Assembly (NCBI GenBank): GCA_965279355.1
Contig: OZ257155.1
Coordinates: forward strand, 2,914,001 to 2,978,000
Source: G965279355 sp965279355
GTDB taxonomy: Bacteria; Pseudomonadota; Alphaproteobacteria; CACIAM-22H2
Direction: 5' to 3'
Length of the DNA: 64,000 nt
Below the pieces are notes generated by a model. That model worked only from the letters and a program-made list of their open reading frames with translations. It did not search any database and was not told the DNA's origin. Below, piece after piece: positions 1-7,956 of the stretch. The translations under genes and the position numbers were made by a program. How positions within the stretch are numbered: the first letter of the stretch is position 1; the number at the start of each line of letters is the position of its first letter.

Positions 1-37
1 CAACAAACGGGTTGACGACCAACCGAAGTGGGCCGGG

Positions 38-967
38 CTATTTGCACGCCTTCCACGGCCCCATGTCGAAATGGAAGTGGCTGCGGTGCACCCTGTTGTA
101 ATCGGGGCTGAGCACCGCCTGGAAATATTGGCAGGCGCCGTCGCGCACCTCGCGCAGGAAGGCGGCCCTGGCGATGGCGAGCGGATCGTTCTCCTTTCCG
201 GCGGCGACGCTGAGCGGCTTGGGCCGACCGTCCGCCAGATCCTCGTCGGCAACCACCGGCGCTGCTGATTTTTCTTTTTTGCCCTGCACCGACCCCCAAT
301 CCTTCAGCACCGACACCGTGATGTCGCCTCGCTGCTGCGCCGTACGCTGTGCGACGGCCGCGACCGGCATGAAGCCCTTGCCGCTCGCGGCAACGAGAGT
401 CGGCACGGTGGACGCGCGCGGTTTCAGGACAAAGCCGGTGATGTCGATGGCGTTGGCCGCCGCGTGCTGGCTCATGCGCGTGCTTTCACGGCCGTTATTC
501 ACCTTGCGGCACGCGAACGTGCCGAGATGCTCGACCCGCACGACTTCCGCGTTGAAGTGTTTGCGCGCGGCCGGCTGGACGACATGGTGGATCACCATCG
601 CCAGGCTGACCGTCAACGGACAGGTCGCGGCAAAGCCGCTGCTGAACAGCGGATTTCCGGCGGCATCAATGCGGATTGCATCCTGCACATTGCAGCCGCC
701 ATTGCGCGCGGCCAGCAGCGGTACCGCAGCAGTGCGCCATGCGGCACTGGCCAGCGCCGCCTCGCAGCGCGGCCGATCCGTCATCATGCGGTGCATCTTG
801 ATGCCGGTGACGCCAGGGACAACGGGATCGTTGATGGCCAGCGGCGCCCACGGCGCAAGGTGCCTGGGTACTTTCGGCACCGACCACACAACAAAAGTTG
901 TGATACCGAGAATCGAAGACGCCACGACGACAGCAAGACGCAAGCGGCGATCTTTGAGGATGGGCAC
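38..967 (-). CDS. Extensin-like family protein
   Basis: About 309 residues with an N-terminal membrane anchor, so probably periplasmic. The C-terminal half carries the extensin-like signature: an S-x-H motif followed by the stretch ANAIDITGF, and a His-rich end (SHFHFDMGPWKACK). This resembles zinc peptidases of the M15/DacB fold, which suggests a cell-wall role; that is family knowledge, not shown here. The frame is open up to 1129, but a separate small zinc-ribbon gene occupies 1045-1269. I therefore chose the GTG at 967, just before the hydrophobic anchor. The start is uncertain and the stop is clear. Confidence 0.72.
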   Translation of the reverse strand: MPILKDRRLRLAVVVASSILGITTFVVWSVPKVPRHLAPWAPLAINDPVVPGVTGIKMHRMMTDRPRCEAALASAAWRTAAVPLLAARNGGCNVQDAIRIDAAGNPLFSSGFAATCPLTVSLAMVIHHVVQPAARKHFNAEVVRVEHLGTFACRKVNNGRESTRMSQHAAANAIDITGFVLKPRASTVPTLVAASGKGFMPVAAVAQRTAQQRGDITVSVLKDWGSVQGKKEKSAAPVVADEDLADGRPKPLSVAAGKENDPLAIARAAFLREVRDGACQYFQAVLSPDYNRVHRSHFHFDMGPWKACK

Positions 968-1044
968 TCCGCCATGTAACGCACAAAGATGGCGGATTGT
1001 GGCCGACAGCAGGGCAAACCCGGGATCGGCGCCCTGACAGCGAA

Positions 1045-1269
1045 TTATCCGGCCGGCGGGAAATGGCCGGCCTGCCATTCGCAAATGAACACCACGCCGC
1101 TGCCACCCGGCTCCGTGATGCCGATGCATTGCGCGTTCGCGGAGGAGACTTTAAACGTCTTGCCGCATCCGCAGCAGCGATGGGCAGTGCCGGCGCGTGG
1201 CAAGGGGTGAATGTCGAAAGCCGTCCCGCATTTCGGGCACTCTGCTTCCAGCCAGGATTCGAGAATCAT
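1045..1269 (-). CDS. Small zinc-ribbon protein
   Basis: A 74-residue protein starting MILESWLEAECPKCGTAF. It has two cysteine pairs (ECPKCG and RCCGCGK) about 20 residues apart, the pattern of a zinc ribbon like the MJ0042 type. The cysteine spacing and the aromatic and charged residues around it favour a real gene over chance. No strong ribosome-binding site is visible. It lies upstream of the extensin-like gene on the same strand and may be cotranscribed with it. Function unknown; a regulatory or metal-binding role is only a guess. Confidence 0.55.
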   Translation of the reverse strand: MILESWLEAECPKCGTAFDIHPLPRAGTAHRCCGCGKTFKVSSANAQCIGITEPGGSGVVFICEWQAGHFPPAG

Positions 1270-1444
1270 ATTGGGCTCGCGATGTTTGTGATTCGACCGC
1301 ATCCGAAGAGTCTCGCCCCGGCCTCCGAGTCGACCCGCGAGTCAAAGACCTGACATCCGGCATAGGCCGCAAAAATCTCTGCCCGTGTCGGATCTGGCGC
1401 CTATGGTTCGTCCTTGGGAAAACCTGACACGGAGGACCCGAACG

Positions 1445-1852
1445 ATGCGCGTACAACCGTACCTTTTCCTCGACGGCCGCTGCGAGGAAGCCCTTGAATT
1501 CTATAAGAAGACGCTTGGCGCGGAGGTGAAGGCGCTGATGCGGTTCAAGGAGAACCCGGAGGCCGGCATGAACCCGCCCAATTCCGGCGAGAAGATCATG
1601 CATTGCGCCTTTACCATCGGGGAGACCGAGATCATGGCCTCGGACGGGATGTGCGCCGGCAAGCCGGTGAACGCACAGGGTCTTGCGTTGACGATCAGCC
1701 TGCCCAAGGCGGACGATGTAACGCGCGTCTTCACGGCGCTGTCCGACGGCGGCCAGGTGCAGATGCCGCTCAGCAAGACGTTCTTCGCGTCCAATTTCGG
1801 TATGGTTTCCGACCGCTTCGGCGTGTCCTGGATGGTGATAGCAGACGCCTGA
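1445..1852 (+). CDS. VOC family protein (PhnB-like glyoxalase fold)
   Basis: A 135-residue protein with the PhnB/3-demethylubiquinone-methyltransferase-like glyoxalase pattern: RVQPYLFLDGRCEEALEFYK at the start, a central KIMHCAFTIG strand, and DRFGVSWMV near the end. Such proteins form paired beta-alpha-beta-beta-beta modules that bind metal or small ligands. The substrate cannot be read from sequence. GGAGG at 1431-1435 lies nine bases before the ATG at 1445 and decides the start, although the frame is open from 1385. It stands alone; the next genes are on the opposite strand. Confidence 0.85.
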   Translation: MRVQPYLFLDGRCEEALEFYKKTLGAEVKALMRFKENPEAGMNPPNSGEKIMHCAFTIGETEIMASDGMCAGKPVNAQGLALTISLPKADDVTRVFTALSDGGQVQMPLSKTFFASNFGMVSDRFGVSWMVIADA

Positions 1853-1859
1853 ACCCGTC

Positions 1860-2363
1860 CTACACGAACCGCCGCACGCCGGTGACCTCGTAACGCGTGG
1901 CGCCAAAGAGCTGGCGGCCGCGCGCCGCGGCGGCGAGCGAGCCCTGCGCCCAGGCCATCAGATAGCGGTGTTTGGGAAGACCGAACTGTTCCGCCGGAAC
2001 ATCATCGGGCAGCGCCAGATCGATCACCCATGCCGTATCGGTGCGCGAGGACGGGAATTCCGCCAGCACTTCGATCTCATCGGGGGGCGGCGGCGGCGCC
2101 GTCGCTATGGAGGCGCGCTTTTTACTTTGCTCTTTCGTGAGCTCGGTCAGCGTCAACTGCGCCTCGGCAATCTGCTCGTCGAGGGCCTTCTGTCGCTGAT
2201 TCTCGGCGATCATCCAGCGGGCCCCCGTCACCAGCGCCTGCTTGAGCTGATTCGCGCGCAAGCCCGATGACGTCCACATCGCATTGAGCCGCCCGAGCGC
2301 GAACAGCAGCCAGAGCGCCGCCGCGGCGCAGCCAGCCCCGACGGCAAACGTATCCGGGCTCAT
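1860..2363 (-). CDS. Membrane-anchored coiled-coil protein, unknown
   Basis: A 167-residue protein with one N-terminal membrane helix (about residues 5-27), then a charged Gln/Glu/Lys-rich helix with coiled-coil character (about 45-75), a short proline run, and a basic C-terminal domain with no motif I recognise. The ATG at 2363 overlaps the stop of the upstream gene by four bases (ATGA), so the two are translationally coupled. Both products have the same layout of one helix plus coiled coil, so they may form a complex at the inner membrane. This partnership is inferred. Confidence 0.6.
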   Translation of the reverse strand: MSPDTFAVGAGCAAAALWLLFALGRLNAMWTSSGLRANQLKQALVTGARWMIAENQRQKALDEQIAEAQLTLTELTKEQSKKRASIATAPPPPPDEIEVLAEFPSSRTDTAWVIDLALPDDVPAEQFGLPKHRYLMAWAQGSLAAAARGRQLFGATRYEVTGVRRFV

Positions 2364-2890
2364 ACGCTGCGATCCGTGGGCTGCGGGGCACCGACCGGCG
2401 GCAGTGGCCTGAATTCGCCCAGCGTATAGCCGCCGGCTTCCGGAAACTGCGGCCGCGCCGTCGCGCGCGCCGTGGCCACGTTGTCCGTCCACACGTCGAC
2501 GAAGTTGACGTAGTCCCAGATCAGCTTCTGATTGGGCTCGCCCGTGGCTTTCTTGGTCACCGGCGCCCGAAAGCGCGGACCCCGCGTTCCACCCTGTCCG
2601 GCGACATGAATGAGCACCGGCTTGACGATGCGCTTTGCCCGTCCTTCTTCCTCAAGATCGTGGATCGCATGCCGCGTATTGCTTATCTCGTCCATCAGAT
2701 CGGACAGCTTCTTTTCGCGCGAGGCGATCTTCTTGTTGGCTTCCGAAAGCGCGCCCTTCGCCTTTTCGACGGACGCAGTCAGCCGGCCTTCCTCGAAATA
2801 GGCGGCCAGCAGATCCTTGCCGACATAAAGGATGATCTCGGCCGCGACCGCGAAAACCAGCAGTGTCAGAAAAAAAAGGTCGAGCGACAT
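2360..2890 (-). CDS. Membrane-anchored coiled-coil protein, unknown
   Basis: A 176-residue protein starting MSLDLFFLTLLVFAVAAEII, one membrane helix, followed by a long alpha-helical coiled coil (about residues 35-85; EKAKGALSEANKKIASREKK) and a C-terminal domain with Pro/Gly-rich ends. It is first in a two-gene unit, with its stop overlapping the next start. I recognise no family. The layout recalls small membrane-tethered scaffold proteins, but no function can be assigned. Confidence 0.6.
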   Translation of the reverse strand: MSLDLFFLTLLVFAVAAEIILYVGKDLLAAYFEEGRLTASVEKAKGALSEANKKIASREKKLSDLMDEISNTRHAIHDLEEEGRAKRIVKPVLIHVAGQGGTRGPRFRAPVTKKATGEPNQKLIWDYVNFVDVWTDNVATARATARPQFPEAGGYTLGEFRPLPPVGAPQPTDRSV

Positions 2891-2990
2891 CGCCCAACAG
2901 CCCCGGACCAGAGATTAACGACTCGACAGCCGAGTCACCGGGGCGAGCATACACCGGCAGGAATCCGGTGACTCCTTGCTGCATTTCTTC

Positions 2991-3062
2991 TGTCATCCCG
3001 GACTTGATCCGGGGTCGATTTCTCCAGCGGCACCATGAACCCCGCGTCAAGCGCGGAGTGAC
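2991..3062. repeat. Dispersed palindromic repeat, family A copy 1
   Basis: The left end reads GTCATCCCGGACTTGATCCG and the right end is a diverged mirror image ending in GGAGTGAC. It lies between two leftward genes. It belongs with the copies at 30262, 34880, 46748 and 58952. This copy is the most degenerate in its right arm. Confidence 0.75.
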
Positions 3063-3093
3063 GGCAGGAGAAAGTTGACTGCGTATTGGAAAG

Positions 3094-4350
3094 TTAATGC
3101 CTGGGCAACGCCCGCCAGTCGGCGTCGCTGGGAATCACCTCGGCGAAGGCGCGGACGATGCCCCATTCGATGTCTGAGTTGTGCGTCGGCGCCGGCCGGC
3201 CTTCGGCGTGCTGACGGACCTGATTGAGCAGCAGACGGCGCGCCCGCACGATGGAGAGATCGCTGGTCGCGAGGTTTTCCTTGGTGCGGTCGGCCATGAC
3301 GCCCTGCCCCATGGCAACGGCGAAGTCCTCGGTGCGCAGGATCGGAAAGCCGGACCAGCTGGTGCCATCGCTCATCTGGCCGCGGTTCTGGCCAAAGCGG
3401 GTGTCGATGGTGCCGAGGGTCGGCGTCATATCGACAAAGGTGTCACGATCCTTCACCAGACCGCGATCGATCGGGTTGATCGACTTGCTGAAGTCCAGCG
3501 GCTCCTCGAGGGTATAGCGGATATCCCACTGCGCGGAATGCTCGTCGTCGATGGGGATCGACATGGTGAGAAGCTGGATCGTCTTCCGCCCGCCCTGTTG
3601 CGGGATGTAAGAGTACCAGGGCATCACGAATTCGCGGATACGGACATAAAGCTTGCCGTCCGGCATGGTGCGCACCGCCGCCTCGCGATAGCCATACGGC
3701 TGTTCCTCGAACTCGAAACGCGGCGCCAGATCGAACGTCGTGTTATCGACGTTGCTTGTGCCGAACTGATTCGGGTCCTTGGTCACCCAGTTCTGGTGCA
3801 GAATACCGACATGCGCTGAGTCGAGCTGGCCTTCGAGACCGTTCAACCAGTTGGCGCGGATGATGCCGACATTGCAGCGGACATGGCCTTCCGGCAGCTC
3901 CGTCCAGTTGAAGGCCGGAAACGGGCCGGGATCGCCGCCACCCATCCACACGAACACCACGCCGCCCGCTTCGCGCGACGGATAGTGCTTCACCTTCACC
4001 CGCGCCGCAAAAGCCGCACGTGTCGCCGGCGGTTCCGCGGGGACATCGACAAGCTTGCCGTCCACATCGATCTTCCAGCCGTGGAAGATACATTGCAGCG
4101 CGCAATCCTTGTTGCGCGCGAGCGCCATGGACACGCCGCGATGCGGGCAGGCTTCGTCGAGCACGCCGATGCGTCCATCCGTTCCGCGGAAGGCCACCAT
4201 GTCTTCGCCGAGCAGCCGCAGGCGCATCGGCGCGCCATCGCGCTCCAGCACGGAACCGGGAAAGGCCGGAATCCAGAACTGCCGCATGAAGTCGCCCATC
4301 TTCGAGCCGGGACCAACGCGGCTCAGCAGTTCGTTTTCTTCTTTAAGCAT
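3094..4350 (-). CDS. Rieske aromatic-ring-hydroxylating oxygenase, alpha subunit (phthalate-dioxygenase type)
   Basis: A 418-residue protein. The N-terminal Rieske domain binds the [2Fe-2S] cluster through C68-x-H70 and C87-x2-H90 (ACPHRG and CIFHGW). The catalytic domain has the mononuclear iron motif with D177, H180 and H185 (LDSAHVGILH). Length and motif order fit the phthalate 4,5-dioxygenase/vanillate demethylase type of Rieske oxygenase. No reductase or beta subunit lies beside it, so electrons must come from elsewhere. AGGAG about ten bases upstream of the ATG at 4350 supports this start. It is divergent from an MFS transporter that may carry its substrate. Confidence 0.9.
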   Translation of the reverse strand: MLKEENELLSRVGPGSKMGDFMRQFWIPAFPGSVLERDGAPMRLRLLGEDMVAFRGTDGRIGVLDEACPHRGVSMALARNKDCALQCIFHGWKIDVDGKLVDVPAEPPATRAAFAARVKVKHYPSREAGGVVFVWMGGGDPGPFPAFNWTELPEGHVRCNVGIIRANWLNGLEGQLDSAHVGILHQNWVTKDPNQFGTSNVDNTTFDLAPRFEFEEQPYGYREAAVRTMPDGKLYVRIREFVMPWYSYIPQQGGRKTIQLLTMSIPIDDEHSAQWDIRYTLEEPLDFSKSINPIDRGLVKDRDTFVDMTPTLGTIDTRFGQNRGQMSDGTSWSGFPILRTEDFAVAMGQGVMADRTKENLATSDLSIVRARRLLLNQVRQHAEGRPAPTHNSDIEWGIVRAFAEVIPSDADWRALPRH

Positions 4351-4479
4351 GGCGTGCGTACTCCTCCGCTCCACAGTTTCAGGACTGTGCTGCACCGCGT
4401 CAAGCAACCTCGCTGGTAACGATTGTCCGATTGGGACAAGATGCGCGACCCATATCACCGCCGTCCCGCTGTTCCTTCC

Positions 4480-5907
4480 ATGACCGACGTCACGCCGCCT
4501 GAATCCGCCGCACCGCGCGCCGGCGCCTATGGCGATCTGATGCGCGGCGGCAATGCGGTTTTCACGGTCCTGGTCGTGCTCGGCACCATCCTGCAGGCGC
4601 TGCAGGTTCAAGTCATCGCCATCATTATGCCGACCGTGGTCGCCGATCTTGGCGGAACTGCGTTCTATACCTGGGCGATCATGCTCTACACGCTGGGCGC
4701 CATTATCGGCTCGTCCAGCATCGGTCCGGTCTGGGCCCTCTTCGGCGCGCGCCGCAGCTACGCGCTCAGCGGTGTGGTCTTCCTGATCGGCACCGCGGCC
4801 TGCGCCCTGGCGCCGAACATGGCAACCTTGATCGTCGCGCGCACGATCCAGGGACTCGCCGGCGGGCTTGTCACCGGCGGGACATTTGCCCTGATCGGCA
4901 GCCTTTACCGGCCGGCACTTCGCACCCGCATCCTCGCCATTACGCAGAGCACGTTCACCATCGCACAGCTGCTCGGTCCGCTATTCGGCGGCCTGTTCGC
5001 CGAGCTCGGCTGGTGGCGCGGTTCATTCTGGGCCGTAATCCCGGTGATTGTCGTGTTCAACACCCTGGCCTTCCTGAAAGTCCCCGACCATCTGACGGAG
5101 ACCGCCGGGCCTGCATCTGCGCCCTTCCCCGTCCTGCGCCTGACGATCCTTGCGACCGGCGTGTTCTGCGTCGCGGCGGGCGGACCGATCGACAGCACGC
5201 CGGCGCGGGTTCTTCTTCTCGTCCTCGCCGTGGCGCTGATCTGGCTGACATTCCGGATCGACGGCACCGCGTCCAGTCGTCTCTTTCCGACCGGCGCCCT
5301 CTCGCTCAACTCGCCGGTCGGGCTGGCGCTGTGGATTCTGTTCATTACTGGCGGCGTCCAGCTTTCGGTGACCCTTTTTCTGCCATTGCTGCTCGCGGTA
5401 GTGCATGGCGTGTCGCCGTTCTTCATCAACTTCGCGACCATCGTGATTTCCTTCGGCTGGACCTGCGGCACATTCTCCGTCTCCGGCGCGACGTCACGCC
5501 GCGCGCGACAGGCGCTGCTGATCGGTCCCCCGCTGATGGTGGCCGGGCTGGCGGCCATCACCATGAGCGCGCAGCTTCCGTTCCTGTGGATGCTGACACT
5601 GGGCGCATTCGTGATGGGCTTTGGTATTGGCGTCCACAACGTCCATCTCGTTTCGCAGATGATGGGCGATGCCAGGGCCGGCGAGGAACGCATCACGGCG
5701 TCGGCCATGCCGACGGTCCGCTCGCTGGGTACGGCGTTCGGCGCGGCGATGGCGGGAATGCTGGCGAGCATCGGCGGCCTGACCAGCGTGACCGATCCGC
5801 AGACGGTCGGAGCGGCGGTGACCTTCGTCTACGGGGTGATGATCATCCCGATGGCCGCCACGGTGTACTTCATGGTCCGGCTGGTGCGAATCAACGGTCG
5901 GGCTTAG
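4480..5907 (+). CDS. MFS transporter
   Basis: About 475 residues with 12-14 predicted membrane helices. It has the major-facilitator features of a basic loop after helix 2 (FGARRSYAL), the helix-4 arginine region (VARTIQGLAGGLV), and a helix-5 motif rich in Gly and Pro (QLLGPLFGGLFAELGWW). The overall pattern fits the drug:proton antiporter-like subfamily. It is divergent from the Rieske oxygenase gene about 130 bases away, so import or export of an aromatic compound is plausible but inferred. The start is ambiguous: ATG at 4441 and 4480 and TTG at 4423 share the frame, and none has a clear ribosome-binding site. Confidence 0.88.
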   Translation: MTDVTPPESAAPRAGAYGDLMRGGNAVFTVLVVLGTILQALQVQVIAIIMPTVVADLGGTAFYTWAIMLYTLGAIIGSSSIGPVWALFGARRSYALSGVVFLIGTAACALAPNMATLIVARTIQGLAGGLVTGGTFALIGSLYRPALRTRILAITQSTFTIAQLLGPLFGGLFAELGWWRGSFWAVIPVIVVFNTLAFLKVPDHLTETAGPASAPFPVLRLTILATGVFCVAAGGPIDSTPARVLLLVLAVALIWLTFRIDGTASSRLFPTGALSLNSPVGLALWILFITGGVQLSVTLFLPLLLAVVHGVSPFFINFATIVISFGWTCGTFSVSGATSRRARQALLIGPPLMVAGLAAITMSAQLPFLWMLTLGAFVMGFGIGVHNVHLVSQMMGDARAGEERITASAMPTVRSLGTAFGAAMAGMLASIGGLTSVTDPQTVGAAVTFVYGVMIIPMAATVYFMVRLVRINGRA

Positions 5908-5912
5908 CCGGC

Positions 5913-6257
5913 CTAATCGAAGTCCGCGGCCTTCAACACGCGCAGCGCCGGCATTTCCGAAAAACGGTCGCCGTTGTCGACGACGATGCGAAGCGTCGGC
6001 CGGGAAGCCGTGATCAACGCGGCATGAAGGTCCCGAAGTCTTTGATCGTCACCCGCGAAAAAGACGCCCTGCTGTGCCAAATAGTCGAGAACCGCGTGGG
6101 CTTCAGCGGGCATCAGCAGTTCCTGCTGGCAGAGAAACCGGATTCCGGCGGCGGTCGGCGGACGATTGCTGCGCTTGATAAGCGCCAGGAACGGCGTACC
6201 GGCGCCGACTTCTCTCAAGGCCGAATCATCGAGGGGTTGACCGTGCATGACGTTCAT
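5913..6257 (-). CDS. Hypothetical protein
   Basis: A 114-residue soluble, helical-looking protein with no signal peptide and no motif that I recognise. The central part (MPAEAHAVLDYLAQQGVFF) reads like ordinary folded protein and the codon use is like that of the neighbours. The ATG at 6257 is preferred over the TTG six bases upstream and the ATG at 6248, but no ribosome-binding site decides it. It converges with the MFS gene, with only five bases between the stops. Function unknown. Confidence 0.55.
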   Translation of the reverse strand: MNVMHGQPLDDSALREVGAGTPFLALIKRSNRPPTAAGIRFLCQQELLMPAEAHAVLDYLAQQGVFFAGDDQRLRDLHAALITASRPTLRIVVDNGDRFSEMPALRVLKAADFD

Positions 6258-6350
6258 CCGCAAAAAGACTCAATGCGGAGAACACTAGCGGGCAGCGCCT
6301 TGCCCGATAATTTCGGTCTTGTACCTAAGGGATTTTGCGTAGGCCGCGAA

Positions 6351-6695
6351 TCAGTGAATGGACGGCGACGGCTCGTCGGGGCGCTGCACGCCGCCACTGA
6401 CAACCAGCGTGGACCGCAGCCATGTCTCGACTTTTTCACCGGGATTGAGGCTGTTCATTGCTTCGATATTGGCAAGCAGCGAGGCCATCAGGGCCGGACC
6501 GCGGGCGGCGAGGAAAACCGCGCCCTGGCCACCGACGGGATTGGGCGCCCAGGCCCAGTCGGCCGTCGAGCTGCCGCACATGCGGTCGGTCAGGCGGCGG
6601 ATAAAGGCTTCAGCCTTTTCGCCCTGGGGAAGCGGAACGGCGGCCTGGTACCAGATCTCGTTGACCGGCTGAAACAGGGGGGCGTCGGGAACCAT
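6351..6695 (-). CDS. Hypothetical small protein
   Basis: A 114-residue protein starting MVPDAPLFQPVNEIWYQAAV. It has no signal peptide or membrane helix and no recognised family. AAGGAG about nine bases before the ATG supports it as a real gene. It is divergent from the TAXI-TRAP operon. An FNR/FixK-like box at 6772-6785 lies 77 bases upstream of its start, so it may be controlled by oxygen; that is inferred from the box only. Confidence 0.6.
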   Translation of the reverse strand: MVPDAPLFQPVNEIWYQAAVPLPQGEKAEAFIRRLTDRMCGSSTADWAWAPNPVGGQGAVFLAARGPALMASLLANIEAMNSLNPGEKVETWLRSTLVVSGGVQRPDEPSPSIH

Positions 6696-6771
6696 GCGAA
6701 GCGCTCCTTATCGTTTGCGTCGCTTTATCGGCAGCCACGTCCTTTTCTACCGATTGCCGTCCCGCACCGCC

Positions 6772-6785
6772 TTGATCTAGATCAC
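6772..6785. promoter_or_regulatory. Candidate FNR/FixK-type box
   Basis: TTGATCTAGATCAC matches the FNR/FixK consensus TTGAT-N4-ATCAA at nine of ten specified positions. It sits between a leftward gene starting at 6695 and the TAXI binding-protein gene starting at 6908. It could act on either, at a distance of 77 or 123 bases. Confidence 0.5.
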
Positions 6786-6907
6786 GCCGGAAGTAATTGA
6801 TAATTCTGCCTACCCGGCGGTGCAGGAAACCGCTTGAGCCGGCGGCCCACTCCCCGCAATATCGTCCGTACACGGGCGGAATAAGCCCATTCAGGGAGGA
6901 GGACCCC

Positions 6908-7927
6908 ATGCGTCGCGTTGTTTCCATTGCTGTTCTGGCGATTGCCGCCGTCGGACTGCACATTCCGGCCGCTCTGGCCGATTTCAACGACAAGATCCCC
7001 ATTACCGCCACGATCACAGGCGCCACGCCAACCGGTTATCCCCGCATCATGGTCGAGGGCCTGAACGCGGTCGTGCGCGAGGCCTATCCCGGCTCCGCCG
7101 TGTCCCTGAAACCGAACTCGCCGGGTGGCGGCGTGCTAGCGATTGCCGAGAAGGAAGCAGATTTCAGCGCCACCACGACGGGCACCGAGATCAAGCTCGC
7201 CAATGAAGGCAAGGCGCCGTATTCGACGCCGCTCAAGGGCAAGTTCAACTATGTGATGATGCTCTACGACAACCAGTTCATTCACTTCCTGATGACGAAG
7301 GAATGGGCGGATGCCAACGGCATCAAGAGCTGGGACGACATCGCGGCCAAGAAGCCGAAGATGCGCCTCGCCATCAACCGTACCGACAATCCGCAGACGA
7401 CGATCGGCAGCGCCTACGAGATGATGAAAGCGCACGGCTTCACCTATGACGACATCACAAAATGGGGCGGCAGCTATATCCTGGGCAACAGCGCGACCGG
7501 CCTCGATGCCATCACCGACGGCAAGGCGGACGTGTTCATGAACGCCCGCAACCTGAACGACTCGCTGGTGAAGGACATCGCCGGCAAGCGCGCCCTGATG
7601 TGGATCGACGGCAATCCGCAGAAGATCCAACAGGCGGCGGCGGTCTTTGATTCCAAGATGGATATGGTCAAGCAGGGTACCTATCCGTTCATGGACAAGG
7701 ACTACCCGACAGTCCGCATGTGGGTGTCGCTGGTCGCCGGCGCGCACGTCGGCGACGAGACCGTCTACAAGATGGTCAAGGCCATCGCGGAAGGCGAAGA
7801 AGCGGTCCGCAAGATCGGTGGTTCCATGAGTTCGTTCACCACGCAGCTCATGATCCAGAACCCGGCCAACCTGCCCTTCCATCCCGGCGCGTTGCGTTAT
7901 TACAAGGAGCGCGGCTGGATTAAGTAA
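6908..7927 (+). CDS. TAXI-family TRAP transporter substrate-binding protein
   Basis: A 339-residue periplasmic protein with a cleavable signal peptide (residues 1-22, ending in AALA). The first strand ITGATPTGYPRIMVEGLNAV and the middle region with DAITDGKADVFMNARN match the TAXI (TRAP-associated extracytoplasmic immunogenic) group of TRAP binding proteins. GGAGG lies close before the ATG at 6908. It is followed 29 bases later by the fused TRAP permease, which confirms the role. TAXI systems usually take up dicarboxylates or related anions, but the ligand here is unknown. Confidence 0.92.
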   Translation: MRRVVSIAVLAIAAVGLHIPAALADFNDKIPITATITGATPTGYPRIMVEGLNAVVREAYPGSAVSLKPNSPGGGVLAIAEKEADFSATTTGTEIKLANEGKAPYSTPLKGKFNYVMMLYDNQFIHFLMTKEWADANGIKSWDDIAAKKPKMRLAINRTDNPQTTIGSAYEMMKAHGFTYDDITKWGGSYILGNSATGLDAITDGKADVFMNARNLNDSLVKDIAGKRALMWIDGNPQKIQQAAAVFDSKMDMVKQGTYPFMDKDYPTVRMWVSLVAGAHVGDETVYKMVKAIAEGEEAVRKIGGSMSSFTTQLMIQNPANLPFHPGALRYYKERGWIK

Positions 7928-7956
7928 GGCCGAACCTCCGACAGCGGGACAGAGCG

